From an uncultured Lachnospiraceae bacterium (GTDB lineage Bacteria; Bacillota; Clostridia; Lachnospirales; Lachnospiraceae), in NCBI GenBank assembly GCA_910588535.1, contig CAJUOO010000049.1, forward strand, positions 1-24,761: 24,761 nt of DNA, written 5' to 3'. Below are positions 14,964-23,345 of this stretch, piece by piece. The notes beneath the pieces were generated by a model. It was given only the letters and a program-made list of their open reading frames with translations. It had not been told where the DNA came from and searched no databases. Position numbers and translations under genes: made by a program. Numbering within the stretch: the first letter of the stretch is position 1; each line of letters begins with the position of its first letter.

Positions 14964-15965
14964 ATGTATTATACTTGTAAGGAATACTATGAGAGAAAAT
15001 TTCATTCAGTAGAGCGTGAATATGCTTTTTTGGCGAATACACAGGAAGAGCACCAGATATGGCGTGAGGTGACAAGAAAAAGACTTGTGGAATTAACGGG
15101 CATGGATCAGTGTATGAAAGTGGATGCACAGGCAGAGTGTAAGCGGAGCACGCAGATGGATGGCTATGTGGAAGAGTATTGGTTGATGCAGACGGAGCCG
15201 GGTGTGGTGATGCCTTTCTATTTTTTAAAGCCGGGCAAGGGGGAACAGATGGGATGTCCATTGGTATTAAATCCACATGGCCATGGAGGTGGAAAGGAAA
15301 AAGTTTATAGAGAAGGGTTTGCGGTGGAGCTTGCCAGAGGAGGGTATTGCGTGGCGTGCCCGGACGAGAGAGGCAGTGGCGAGCGGAGAGAGCAGTGGCA
15401 GCAGGGAGAAGAGGAGGAGAAGATGCGCATGAACTCTCACCGTGAGATCCAACAGATGATACTTGGATTTGGGCAGTGTATGATCGGGCTTGCCATCTGG
15501 GATCTGATGCGTCTTCTGGATGAAGTTACAGGTTGGGATTGTGTGGATAAGGAGCGCATAGCATGTGCGGGCATGAGTGGTGGTGGACAGCAGACCTTGT
15601 GGTTGACTGCGATGGATGACAGGATAAAGGCAGCGATCACAAGTGGTTATTTCTACGGTTTTCAGGATTCTCTTGTCAGTCTTCCGGGGAACTGTGCCTG
15701 CAATTTTGTTCCAAATATGTGGCGGACCATGGATATGGGAGATATGGGTGCTATGATTGCACCGAGACCTTTCTTTGTGGAGAGTGGAGAAAAAGATCAT
15801 CTGGAAGGTGCCAGAGGACTTATGAATGTCTTTCCACAGATGGAAATAGCAAGAAAAGCATATGCTCTTTATGGGGCGGAGGAAAATCTACATCACGCAA
15901 TTCACGACGGAGGACATGAATGGCGCGGAAAAGGAATGAGGGAGTTTTTGGATAAAAATGTGTAA
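14964..15965 (+). CDS. Alpha/beta-hydrolase, acetyl-xylan-esterase-like carbohydrate esterase
   Basis: A protein of 333 residues, cytoplasmic by sequence. The catalytic triad can be placed: nucleophile Ser205 in GMSGGGQQ, Asp278 in ESGEKDH and His318 in HDGGHEW. An oxyanion-type HGHGGG loop (105-110) and a PDERGSGER strand-loop (133-141) fit the dienelactone-hydrolase/acetyl-xylan-esterase type of alpha/beta hydrolase. The likely role is removing acyl groups from sugars, helping the glycosidase encoded two genes upstream. GGAGG 14951-14955 with 8-nt spacing supports the ATG. The 69-bp gap from the previous gene has no evident terminator or promoter, so it is probably the last gene of that operon. 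Confidence 0.78.
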   Translation: MYYTCKEYYERKFHSVEREYAFLANTQEEHQIWREVTRKRLVELTGMDQCMKVDAQAECKRSTQMDGYVEEYWLMQTEPGVVMPFYFLKPGKGEQMGCPLVLNPHGHGGGKEKVYREGFAVELARGGYCVACPDERGSGERREQWQQGEEEEKMRMNSHREIQQMILGFGQCMIGLAIWDLMRLLDEVTGWDCVDKERIACAGMSGGGQQTLWLTAMDDRIKAAITSGYFYGFQDSLVSLPGNCACNFVPNMWRTMDMGDMGAMIAPRPFFVESGEKDHLEGARGLMNVFPQMEIARKAYALYGAEENLHHAIHDGGHEWRGKGMREFLDKNV

Positions 15966-15972
15966 ATTTTGC

Positions 15973-16001
15973 TGGTATTTGTGATAAGGGTATGTTATAA
16001 T
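15973..16001 (+). promoter_or_regulatory. Extended -10 sigma-A promoter upstream of tig
   Basis: A perfect TATAAT at 15996-16001 is preceded by TG at 15993-15994 (TGNTATAAT, extended -10). The -35 region TGGTAT at 15973-15978 is weak, which extended -10 promoters tolerate. It leaves a leader of about 80 nt before tig. No CIRCE or CtsR operator pattern was found around it. Confidence 0.6.
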
Positions 16002-16086
16002 GGGGTAATGTCAAGGTGAAAATGGACATAGTACGTGTAAACATTGTCTGTTAGAATCGCCAAAAGTAAGGAGGAAGAATAGAAAA

Positions 16087-17400
16087 ATGAGTTTACAGGT
16101 TGAAAAATTAGAGAAGAATATGGCAAAGCTGACCATTGAAGCTTCTCCAGAAGAACTTGAGAAAGCGATTCAAGAAGCATACTTGAAAAATAAAAGCAAA
16201 ATCAACGTTCCGGGATTTAGAAAAGGTAAGGTTCCGCGTGCTATGATAGAGAAGATGTATGGAGCCGGCATTTTTTACGAGGATGCGGCTAATGCTATGA
16301 TTCCTAATGCATATGCAAATGCAGTGGAGGAGAGCGGGCTTGAGATCGTGTCCCAGCCAAAGATTGATGTGGTACAGATTGAGAAGGGACAACCTTTTAT
16401 TTTTACTGCTGAGGTGGCAGTGAGACCGGAGGTGACTCTTGGACAGTACAAGGGCATTGAGGTGGAGAAGAAGGATACACAGGCTACAGATGATGAGGTG
16501 GCTAAGGAAATAGATAGAGTGAGAAATCAGAACGCGAGGACTCTTGCCGTGGAGAACAGGGCAATCCAGAGCGGAGATATGACTGTCATTGATTTTGAGG
16601 GCTTTGTGGACGGCGAGGCATTTGCCGGCGGCAAGGGAGAGAATTATGATCTGACAATTGGCTCAGGTGCATTTATTCCGGGCTTTGAGGATCAGCTTAT
16701 CGGTGCAGAGATTGGCAAGGAGTTGGAGATCTCTGTGACATTCCCGGAGGATTATCATGCAGAGGAGCTTAAGGGAAAGCCGGCTGTATTTAAGGTGACG
16801 GTTAAGTCTGCCAAGATGAAGGAGCTTCCAGAGCTGGATGACGAGTTTGCTCAGGATGTGTCTGATTTTGATACTTTGGAGGAGTACCGCGCGGATGTTA
16901 AGGTTAAGCTTACTGAGAAGAAAGAGAAGGAAGCGGCATCTGAGAAGGAAGCAGCGGTGATCGATAAGATTATTGAAAATGCACAGATGGATATTCCCGA
17001 TCCGATGATAGAGTATCAGGTTATGCATATGGCAGATGATTTTGCGAGAAGGATTCAGCAGCAGGGACTTACTGTGGAGCAGTACTTCCAGTTTACTGGA
17101 TTAAGCGCAGATAAGCTGTTTGAGCAGTTTAGACCAAATGCGTTGAAGCGAATCCAGAGCAGGCTGGTGCTTGAGGCGATCGCTGATGCAGAGGCGCTTG
17201 AGGCGACACAGGAGGATCTGGACAAGGAGTATGAGAAGGTAGCTTCTGCATACAAGATGGAAATTGAAAAGGCAAAAGAGATTGTCGGCGAGAAGGGTGC
17301 CGAGGATATGAAGAAGGATATTAGAGTGCAGAAGGCAGTTGACTTTGTAGTTGCAGAGGCAGTTGAGAAAAGCGCAGTGTCCGAGGAAGCGGACAGTTAG
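16087..17400 (+). CDS. tig: Trigger factor, ribosome-associated chaperone and prolyl isomerase
   Basis: Length of 437 residues is standard for the family. The N-terminal ribosome-binding domain shows the signature loop GFRKGKVPR (43-51) that docks on L23 at the peptide exit tunnel. The FKBP-type isomerase domain covers about 150-250, with IDFEGFVDG, the FAGGKGENYDLTIGSG stretch and FIPGFEDQLIG. The remaining helical C-terminal arms bind nascent chains and include IPDPMIEYQV and the conserved RIQSRLVLEAIA region. AAGGAGG (16068-16074) precedes the ATG with a rather long spacer; GGAAG at 16073-16077 is the nearer match. It is first in a protein-folding and proteolysis block, 8 nt before clpP. 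Confidence 0.97.
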   Translation: MSLQVEKLEKNMAKLTIEASPEELEKAIQEAYLKNKSKINVPGFRKGKVPRAMIEKMYGAGIFYEDAANAMIPNAYANAVEESGLEIVSQPKIDVVQIEKGQPFIFTAEVAVRPEVTLGQYKGIEVEKKDTQATDDEVAKEIDRVRNQNARTLAVENRAIQSGDMTVIDFEGFVDGEAFAGGKGENYDLTIGSGAFIPGFEDQLIGAEIGKELEISVTFPEDYHAEELKGKPAVFKVTVKSAKMKELPELDDEFAQDVSDFDTLEEYRADVKVKLTEKKEKEAASEKEAAVIDKIIENAQMDIPDPMIEYQVMHMADDFARRIQQQGLTVEQYFQFTGLSADKLFEQFRPNALKRIQSRLVLEAIADAEALEATQEDLDKEYEKVASAYKMEIEKAKEIVGEKGAEDMKKDIRVQKAVDFVVAEAVEKSAVSEEADS

Positions 17401-17408
17401 GAGCAAGA

Positions 17409-17990
17409 ATGAGTTTAGTACCTTATGTTATTGAACAGACAAGCAGAGGTGAGCGTTCTTACGATATTTTTTCAAGGTTATTGAAGGATCGCATTATATT
17501 TCTGGGAGAAGAAGTGAGTGATGCGACAGCAGGTCTGGTTGTGGCGCAGCTTCTGTTTCTGGAAGCGGAGGATCCGGCAAAGGATATTCACTTCTATATT
17601 AACAGTCCCGGAGGATCTGTGACGGCAGGCATGGCCATCTATGATACCATGAATTTTGTAAAATGTGATGTATCTACAACCTGCATTGGCATGGCGGCAA
17701 GTATGGGTGCATTTTTGCTGGCGGGTGGAAAGAAAGGCAAGCGCTTCGCTCTTCCCAACGCTGAGATTATGATTCATCAACCATCCGGTGGGGCAAAGGG
17801 ACAGGCGACAGATATTAAGATTGTGTCAGATCATATTATTAAGACTAGGAAGAAACTCAATGAGATACTGGCAGCTAACACAGGGCAGCCATTAGCTACA
17901 GTGGAGGTAGACACAGAGCGCGATAATTATATGGATGCAGAGCAGGCGATGGCCTACGGCATCATTGATAGTATTGTCACAAGTAAGTAA
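17409..17990 (+). CDS. clpP: ATP-dependent Clp protease proteolytic subunit
   Basis: A serine protease of 193 residues that forms the tetradecameric proteolytic chamber used with ClpX or ClpC. The triad is Ser98 in GMAASMGAFLL, His123 in MIHQP and Asp172 in ERDNYM. The oxyanion loop SPGGS (66-70) and the start VPYVIEQTSRGERSYDI, which forms the axial pore, are also present. AGGAG at 17399-17403 overlaps the tig stop codon. An intrinsic terminator follows the gene, so the tig-clpP transcript may be made in excess over clpX. Confidence 0.98.
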   Translation: MSLVPYVIEQTSRGERSYDIFSRLLKDRIIFLGEEVSDATAGLVVAQLLFLEAEDPAKDIHFYINSPGGSVTAGMAIYDTMNFVKCDVSTTCIGMAASMGAFLLAGGKKGKRFALPNAEIMIHQPSGGAKGQATDIKIVSDHIIKTRKKLNEILAANTGQPLATVEVDTERDNYMDAEQAMAYGIIDSIVTSK

Positions 17991-18006
17991 GCTATGCAGA
18001 GAAAGC

Positions 18007-18033
18007 CGCCGCCTGCCATATGGCGGCGTTTTT
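18007..18033 (+). terminator. Intrinsic terminator between clpP and clpX
   Basis: CGCCGCC 18007-18013 pairs with GGCGGCG 18022-18028 around an 8-nt loop (TGCCATAT), followed by TTTTT at 18029-18033. It begins 16 bases after the clpP stop. No clear promoter is visible in the 43 bases before clpX, so clpX probably depends on read-through or on a promoter inside the upstream genes. Confidence 0.85.
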
Positions 18034-18076
18034 CTCCGTTATGGATTTGTAAAATTTAGGAAAGGAATCAGAGGGA

Positions 18077-19363
18077 ATGGCAGGAAGAATGGATGACAAA
18101 AAGCTTCGTTGCTCCTTTTGCAATAAAACGCAGGATCAGGTGAGGAAACTGATTGCCGGACCAAACGGGGCTTATATCTGTGATGAATGTGTTGACATTT
18201 GTTCAGAGATTATAGGGGATGAGCTGGAAGAGACGACAGAAGAAAGCCATGAGATCAATCTGCTTAAGCCTAGAGAGATCAAGGCTTTTTTGGATGAGTA
18301 TGTCATCGGGCAGGACGAGGCGAAGAAGGTGCTGTCTGTCGCTGTATATAACCATTATAAGAGAATTATTTCTGGACAGAATCTGGACGTTGAGATACAA
18401 AAGAGCAATATCCTGATGGTGGGACCAACTGGCTCCGGCAAAACCTTCTTGGCACAGACATTGGCGAAGCTTCTCAATGTGCCATTTGCGATAGCGGATG
18501 CCACCACGTTGACAGAGGCTGGATATGTGGGAGAAGATGTGGAGAATATTCTGCTCAAGGTGATTCAGGCAGCAGATGGAGATATAGAGCGTGCAGAATA
18601 TGGCATTATCTATATTGACGAGATTGACAAGATCACAAAGAAGTCTGAGAATGTGTCCATCACTCGCGATGTGTCCGGTGAGGGCGTACAGCAGGCTCTG
18701 CTTAAGATTTTGGAGGGCACACTTGCCTCCGTTCCCCCGCAGGGAGGAAGAAAGCACCCACAACAGGAGCTTATTCCGATTGATACAACCAATATTTTAT
18801 TTATCTGCGGTGGCGCATTTGACGGTCTGGAAAAGATTATTGAGTCAAGAATGGATCAAAAATCGATTGGCTTTAATGTAGATAAGGAGCTTCGCAAGGA
18901 AAAGCGGATTGACGAGCTGCTTCATAACGTAATGCCACAGGATCTGGTGAAGTTTGGGCTGATTCCAGAGTTTGTCGGGCGTGTTCCAGTTATGGTCACG
19001 TTGGATCTGCTGGATGAGAAGGCATTGATACGAATACTAAAGGAGCCGAAAAATGCGATTATCAAGCAGTATCGAAAGCTATTTGAGCTGGATGAGGTGG
19101 AGCTTGAGTTTACCGATGATGCGGTGGAGATGATTGCAAAGCAGGCGATTGAGAGAAAGACAGGAGCGAGAGGGCTTCGCTCGATTCTTGAGAAAGCGCT
19201 GATGGATGTCATGTTTGAGATTCCGTCCGATGATGCTATTGGACGGTGCATTATCACAAAAGAGACGGTGGAGGGAAAGGCAAAGCCGAAAATTATTTAC
19301 AGGGACGACAAAAAGCAGATGGCACACGGGCTTCATGGCAAAGGAGCAGGTGAGATTGCATAG
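18077..19363 (+). CDS. clpX: ClpX, AAA+ unfoldase of the ClpXP protease
   Basis: A protein of 428 residues. An N-terminal C4 zinc-binding domain (Cys12, Cys15, Cys35, Cys38) for substrate and adaptor docking is followed by the AAA+ module: Walker A GPTGSGKT (116-123), pore-1 loop GYVG (149-152), Walker B IIYIDE (177-182), RKH loop (225-227), the ClpP-docking IGF tripeptide (264-266) and sensor 2 in TGARGLRS. All key residues are intact. It recognises and unfolds proteins and feeds them to ClpP. The ATG at 18077 is preceded by AAAGGA (18061-18066); an in-frame ATG at 18089 is an alternative. lon follows after 13 nt. Confidence 0.97.
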   Translation: MAGRMDDKKLRCSFCNKTQDQVRKLIAGPNGAYICDECVDICSEIIGDELEETTEESHEINLLKPREIKAFLDEYVIGQDEAKKVLSVAVYNHYKRIISGQNLDVEIQKSNILMVGPTGSGKTFLAQTLAKLLNVPFAIADATTLTEAGYVGEDVENILLKVIQAADGDIERAEYGIIYIDEIDKITKKSENVSITRDVSGEGVQQALLKILEGTLASVPPQGGRKHPQQELIPIDTTNILFICGGAFDGLEKIIESRMDQKSIGFNVDKELRKEKRIDELLHNVMPQDLVKFGLIPEFVGRVPVMVTLDLLDEKALIRILKEPKNAIIKQYRKLFELDEVELEFTDDAVEMIAKQAIERKTGARGLRSILEKALMDVMFEIPSDDAIGRCIITKETVEGKAKPKIIYRDDKKQMAHGLHGKGAGEIA

Positions 19364-19376
19364 CAGGAGCGGACAT

Positions 19377-21689
19377 ATGTTAGAACAACAATTGACCTTG
19401 CCGGTGATTGCACTTCGAGGCATGGCCATACTTCCGGGTATGGCAGTGCATTTTGATGTCAGCCGGGAGAAATCAGTCAATGCACTGGAACAGGCCATGG
19501 TGCTGGACCAGAAGATATTTTTAGTTACGCAGAGAAATCCAGAGGAGGAGAATCCTTCTCTGGATGATTTATATCACATGGGAGTTATCGCACAGATCAA
19601 GCAGTTAATTAAACTGCAAAATCGAGTGATCCGCGTGTTGGTGGAGGGGCAGGAGCGAGCGCAGCTTGAGGAATTTGTTCAGGAAGAGAGCTATTTGCTT
19701 GGCAGACTTTCTCTGCCAGAGCAGGAGCAGGAGCCGGAGGACACGATAAAGGAAGCGATGCTGCGGGTGATTCGTGATCTTCTTATGCGTTACAGCAGCG
19801 TGAACACAAAACTGAATAAAGAGACGATAAGGCAATTAGCGGAGACACAGGATCTGGGCTATATGTTGGATCAGATTGCGAACAATATGCCGCTCTCCTA
19901 TGAAAAAAAGCAGAGGTTGCTGGAGGCATACGATCTGTCAGAGCGATACGAGGAGATAGCGGTGATCCTCAACAATGAAATAGAGGTATTTCGTATTCGA
20001 AGAGAATTTCAGGAAGAAGTCAGAAAACGGATTGATCAAAATCAGAAGGAATATATTCTCCGTGAGCAGATGAAGCTGATAAGGAGAGAGCTGGGTGAGG
20101 ACGATTCGCTGTCGGACGCCGATCGCTATCAGGAGGAGTTGTCCAAGCTGCGCGCGGATAAAGAGGTTAAGGAGAAGATCAAAAAGGAAATTGACAGGTT
20201 CCGCAGCATGGCGCCCAATAACTCGGAATCCGCCGTGGCGCGCACATATATAGAGACATTGTTGGAGATGCCTTGGAATAAGGTGACAAGAGATAAAAAG
20301 GATCTGGATGAGGCAGAGCGCATCCTCAATGAAGACCATTATGGACTTGTGAAGGTGAAGGAGCGCATTTTAGAATTTTTAGCGGTTCGTGTGTGGAATC
20401 AGAAGGGGGACAGTCCTATTATCTGTCTTGCGGGACCTCCCGGAACAGGAAAGACTTCCATTGCGAAATCTGTGGCTAAGGCACTTGGAAAGGAATATGT
20501 TCGAATCAGTCTTGGAGGTGTCAGGGACGAGGCTGAGATCAGAGGACACAGAAGGACTTATGTGGGGGCAATGCCGGGGAGAATTGCGGCGGGGCTTAAA
20601 AATTCAGGTGTGAAGAATCCTCTTATGCTGTTGGATGAGATTGATAAGGTCAGCAGTGATTATAAGGGAGATACCTCGGCGGCATTGCTGGAGGTATTAG
20701 ATTCTGAGCAGAATTCTAAATTCCGTGATCATTATATTGAGATACCATTGGATCTGTCTCAGGTGTTATTTATCACGACGGCTAATTCGATACAGGATAT
20801 TCCACGACCTTTGCTGGATCGCATGGAGGTTATAGAGATAACCAGCTATACTGAGAATGAGAAGGCACATATTGCAAAGGAACATTTAATAGAAAAACAG
20901 AGGAAGAGGCACGGGCTGACACCAGAGCAGCTAAGTTTTTCAAATAAAGCGGTGGAGAAGCTGATTCACAGCTATACAAGAGAGGCAGGCGTGCGCAGCC
21001 TAGAAAGGAAGATTGGAGAGATCTGCAGGAAAGCTGTGCGGGAGCTGATGAAGAACACAGATGAAAAAATTCGAATCACAGAGGGAAGTCTTAAGAAATA
21101 TCTGGGAAAAGAATTGTATGTGTTTGATGTGGCGAATGAGGCAGATGAGATAGGAATTGTGAGAGGACTTGCTTGGACGAGCGTCGGGGGAGATACCCTT
21201 CAGATTGAGGTCAATGTGATGCCGGGCAAAGGTGATGTTAAGCTGACAGGTAAGCTGGGCGATGTGATGAAGGAATCTGCACAGGCAGGTATTAGCTATA
21301 TCCGATCGGTGGCGTCCAAATATGGCTTGTCGAAGGATTATTTTGAAAAGCATGATATTCACATTCATATACCAGAGGGAGCTGTGCCAAAGGATGGACC
21401 GTCAGCAGGTATCACGATGGCGACAGCTATGCTTTCTGCTGTCACAAAGAAGCCCGTTCGCGCGGAGGTGGCGATGACCGGTGAGATCACACTTCGCGGA
21501 AGAGTGCTTCCCATTGGGGGATTGAAGGAGAAAATTCTGGCAGCAAAACAGGCGAATATTAAAACTGTGCTTGTGCCGGAGAAAAATCGCCGTGATATTG
21601 CTGAAATCTCTCAGGAGATACTGCGCGGGATCGAAATTGTCTATGTCGATACCATGGAGCAGGTACTTGAGCGGGCAATAAAGAAGTAA
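19377..21689 (+). CDS. lon: ATP-dependent protease Lon (LonA type)
   Basis: A cytoplasmic quality-control protease of 770 residues. The N-terminal substrate-recognition domain starts at LPVIALRGMAILPGM and runs to about residue 190, followed by a helical, coiled-coil-rich segment with REQMKLIRRELGE. The AAA+ domain has Walker A GPPGTGKT (353-360) and Walker B PLMLLDEID (415-423). The C-terminal protease domain carries the Ser676-Lys719 dyad in KDGPSAG and GGLKEKILAA. The start is ATG 19377, with CAGGAG 19364-19369 at a 7-nt spacer. The open frame continues upstream inside clpX, but the family N-terminus begins here. It is 13 nt after clpX, in the conserved order clpX-lon-engB. Confidence 0.97.
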   Translation: MLEQQLTLPVIALRGMAILPGMAVHFDVSREKSVNALEQAMVLDQKIFLVTQRNPEEENPSLDDLYHMGVIAQIKQLIKLQNRVIRVLVEGQERAQLEEFVQEESYLLGRLSLPEQEQEPEDTIKEAMLRVIRDLLMRYSSVNTKLNKETIRQLAETQDLGYMLDQIANNMPLSYEKKQRLLEAYDLSERYEEIAVILNNEIEVFRIRREFQEEVRKRIDQNQKEYILREQMKLIRRELGEDDSLSDADRYQEELSKLRADKEVKEKIKKEIDRFRSMAPNNSESAVARTYIETLLEMPWNKVTRDKKDLDEAERILNEDHYGLVKVKERILEFLAVRVWNQKGDSPIICLAGPPGTGKTSIAKSVAKALGKEYVRISLGGVRDEAEIRGHRRTYVGAMPGRIAAGLKNSGVKNPLMLLDEIDKVSSDYKGDTSAALLEVLDSEQNSKFRDHYIEIPLDLSQVLFITTANSIQDIPRPLLDRMEVIEITSYTENEKAHIAKEHLIEKQRKRHGLTPEQLSFSNKAVEKLIHSYTREAGVRSLERKIGEICRKAVRELMKNTDEKIRITEGSLKKYLGKELYVFDVANEADEIGIVRGLAWTSVGGDTLQIEVNVMPGKGDVKLTGKLGDVMKESAQAGISYIRSVASKYGLSKDYFEKHDIHIHIPEGAVPKDGPSAGITMATAMLSAVTKKPVRAEVAMTGEITLRGRVLPIGGLKEKILAAKQANIKTVLVPEKNRRDIAEISQEILRGIEIVYVDTMEQVLERAIKK

Positions 21690-21702
21690 GGTAGGAAGTA
21701 GT

Positions 21703-22314
21703 ATGGTAATAAAAAGTGTGAATTTGGAGATTGTGTGCGGCGTGACAAGTAAGCTGCCAGATACAACATTGCCGGAGATTGCATTTGCCGGAAAATCCAA
21801 TGTGGGGAAATCGTCTTTGATCAACGGGCTGATGAACCGCAAGGCATATGCGCGGACCTCAGCACAGCCCGGCAAGACGCAGACAATTAACTTCTACAAT
21901 ATCAATGAAAGCCTGTATTATGTGGATCTGCCCGGCTATGGCTACGCAAAGGTGCCACAGACGGAGCGGGAAAAATGGGGCAGAATGATAGAAAAATATC
22001 TGCATACCTCGAAGCAGCTTCGAGCCGTTTTTCTTCTGGTAGATATTCGTCATGAGCCGTCGGAGAATGACAGGTTGATGTACCAGTGGGTTATAGACAG
22101 CGGTTTTCAGCCTATTTTGATAGCGACAAAGCTTGACAAGATAAAGCGAAGCCAAGTGGAAAAACAGAGAAAGTTGATACGGCAGGGGATTGGGGCGGAT
22201 AAGAATACAATTATTATTCCGTATTCTTCTGAGACAAAGCAGGGTAGAGAAGAAGTGTGGGATCGGATAGAAGAAGTGATTGGAAGAAAAGCAGATGAGA
22301 GGAGTTTTCCATAG
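21703..22314 (+). CDS. engB: Ribosome biogenesis GTPase EngB (YihA/YsxC)
   Basis: A small Era/Obg-like GTPase of 203 residues required for late 50S subunit assembly. The motifs are in order: G1 GKSNVGKSS (30-38), the switch region PGKTQTINFYN (56-66), G3 DLPGYG (75-80), G4 TKLD (142-145) and a C-terminal SSETKQG as G5. The start is ATG 21703 with AGGAAG at 21693-21698, 13 nt after lon. Synteny with lon is shared with Bacillus (lonA-ysxC) and many Clostridia. Past the TAG stop, the same frame stays open for 14 codons, then after another TAG for 23 more. Confidence 0.96.
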   Translation: MVIKSVNLEIVCGVTSKLPDTTLPEIAFAGKSNVGKSSLINGLMNRKAYARTSAQPGKTQTINFYNINESLYYVDLPGYGYAKVPQTEREKWGRMIEKYLHTSKQLRAVFLLVDIRHEPSENDRLMYQWVIDSGFQPILIATKLDKIKRSQVEKQRKLIRQGIGADKNTIIIPYSSETKQGREEVWDRIEEVIGRKADERSFP

Positions 22315-22431
22315 ATGCTGCCTCAAAATAGCAGCAGAATGGCCAGCGTAAGAAAGTAGATGATAGCAATTTGTGTCTGCGCGTTGCTTGTCACAAAGTT
22401 GCTCTATGTGCAAAAAGCAGCGCAGAAATGA
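22315..22431 (+). other. Two tiny in-frame open frames between engB and degV
   Basis: The first reading frame (22315-22359, ATG right after the engB stop) has AGAGGAG at 22298-22304 in front and encodes 14 residues. It ends in TAG, and an ATG follows at once at 22360. That second frame encodes 23 residues with a hydrophobic stretch (MIAICVCALLVTKLLYV), ending in TGA at 22429-22431. The engB frame, the 14-mer and the 23-mer are all in the same phase, separated only by TAG codons. A real small membrane peptide, coupling into degV, or chance are all possible. Confidence 0.25.
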
Positions 22432-22439
22432 GGAGTAAA

Positions 22440-23309
22440 ATGAAAAGGACAGTGATCGTTACAGACAGTAATAGTGGGATTACACAAGAACAGGCGGCAG
22501 CTATAGGTATAGAGGTCCTTCCTATGCCATTTTATATCAATCAGGAGCTTTTTTATGAAGGGATTACATTGGCGCAGGAAGAATTTTATAAAAGGCTGGA
22601 AGAGGATGTACCGATCTCCACTTCTCAGCCATCTCCGGGCGATGTGATGGCACTTTGGGATAGACTTCTTAAGGATTATGATGAGATTGTGCATATTCCA
22701 ATGTCCAGAGGCTTGAGCAGCTCCTGTGAGACAGCGCAGCTTTTGGCGCAGGATTATGAGGGAAAGGTCTATGTAGTCGACAATCAGCGCGTTTCTGTGA
22801 CACAGCGACAATCTGTGCTGGATGCAAAGGAACTGGCAGACAGCGGAAAGACGGCGGCGGAGATCAAGAATATACTGGAGGAGTGTAAGATGGAATCCAG
22901 CATCTATATTACGCTGGAAACCTTAAAATATTTAAAAAAAGGAGGGAGAATCACACCTGCGGCAGCCGCTTTGGGAACACTCTTAAATCTTAAGCCAGTA
23001 CTGCAAATTCAGGGCGAGAAGCTTGACGCTTTTGCAAAGGCAAGAGGAAAGAAGCAGGCCAAGAAGATTATGATAGAGGCGATGAAGCGCGATCTTGATA
23101 ATCGGTTTGCCGACGCGGTTGGGGCGGAGGGGATACATCTGGAAGCCGCCTATGCAGGAAATGAGGAGGAGGCAAATCAGTGGAAGGCAGAGCTTGAGGA
23201 AGCATTTCCGGGCTATGAGATTCATATGGACCCACTGTCTCTGAGCGTTGCCTGTCATATTGGACCCGGTGCGCTCGCGGTAGCGTGCAGCAGGGCATTG
23301 AAAAAATAA
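22440..23309 (+). CDS. DegV family protein (FakB-type fatty-acid-binding protein)
   Basis: A protein of 289 residues with the two-domain DegV fold. VTDSNSGIT (7-15) is the N-terminal strand and loop, TSQPSPG (61-67) forms part of the lipid-carboxylate pocket, and MSRGLSSSCETA (88-99) and LKYLKKGGRI with the following AAALGTLLNLKPVL segment are family hallmarks. DegV proteins of the FakB type bind a fatty acid for phosphorylation by the kinase FakA, which is not in this window. AGGAG at 22431-22435 sits just before ATG 22440; in-frame ATGs at 22371 and 22428 lack ribosome binding sites. Confidence 0.93.
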   Translation: MKRTVIVTDSNSGITQEQAAAIGIEVLPMPFYINQELFYEGITLAQEEFYKRLEEDVPISTSQPSPGDVMALWDRLLKDYDEIVHIPMSRGLSSSCETAQLLAQDYEGKVYVVDNQRVSVTQRQSVLDAKELADSGKTAAEIKNILEECKMESSIYITLETLKYLKKGGRITPAAAALGTLLNLKPVLQIQGEKLDAFAKARGKKQAKKIMIEAMKRDLDNRFADAVGAEGIHLEAAYAGNEEEANQWKAELEEAFPGYEIHMDPLSLSVACHIGPGALAVACSRALKK

Positions 23310-23345
23310 GTTTTTAGAAATGGAAAAATCACGAAAGAAGGGATT

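Noticed and set aside
15267..15800. Reverse-strand open frame of 177 codons opposite the esterase gene
   Set aside because: It is the complement of a gene with a complete catalytic triad and shows no coding features of its own.
15990..16086. CtsR or CIRCE operator at the tig promoter
   Set aside because: No tandem GGTCAAA repeat or CIRCE inverted repeat could be found.
19206..19376. lon start inside clpX
   Set aside because: The Lon N-terminal domain begins at MLEQQLTLPV, which has its own ribosome binding site at 19364-19369.
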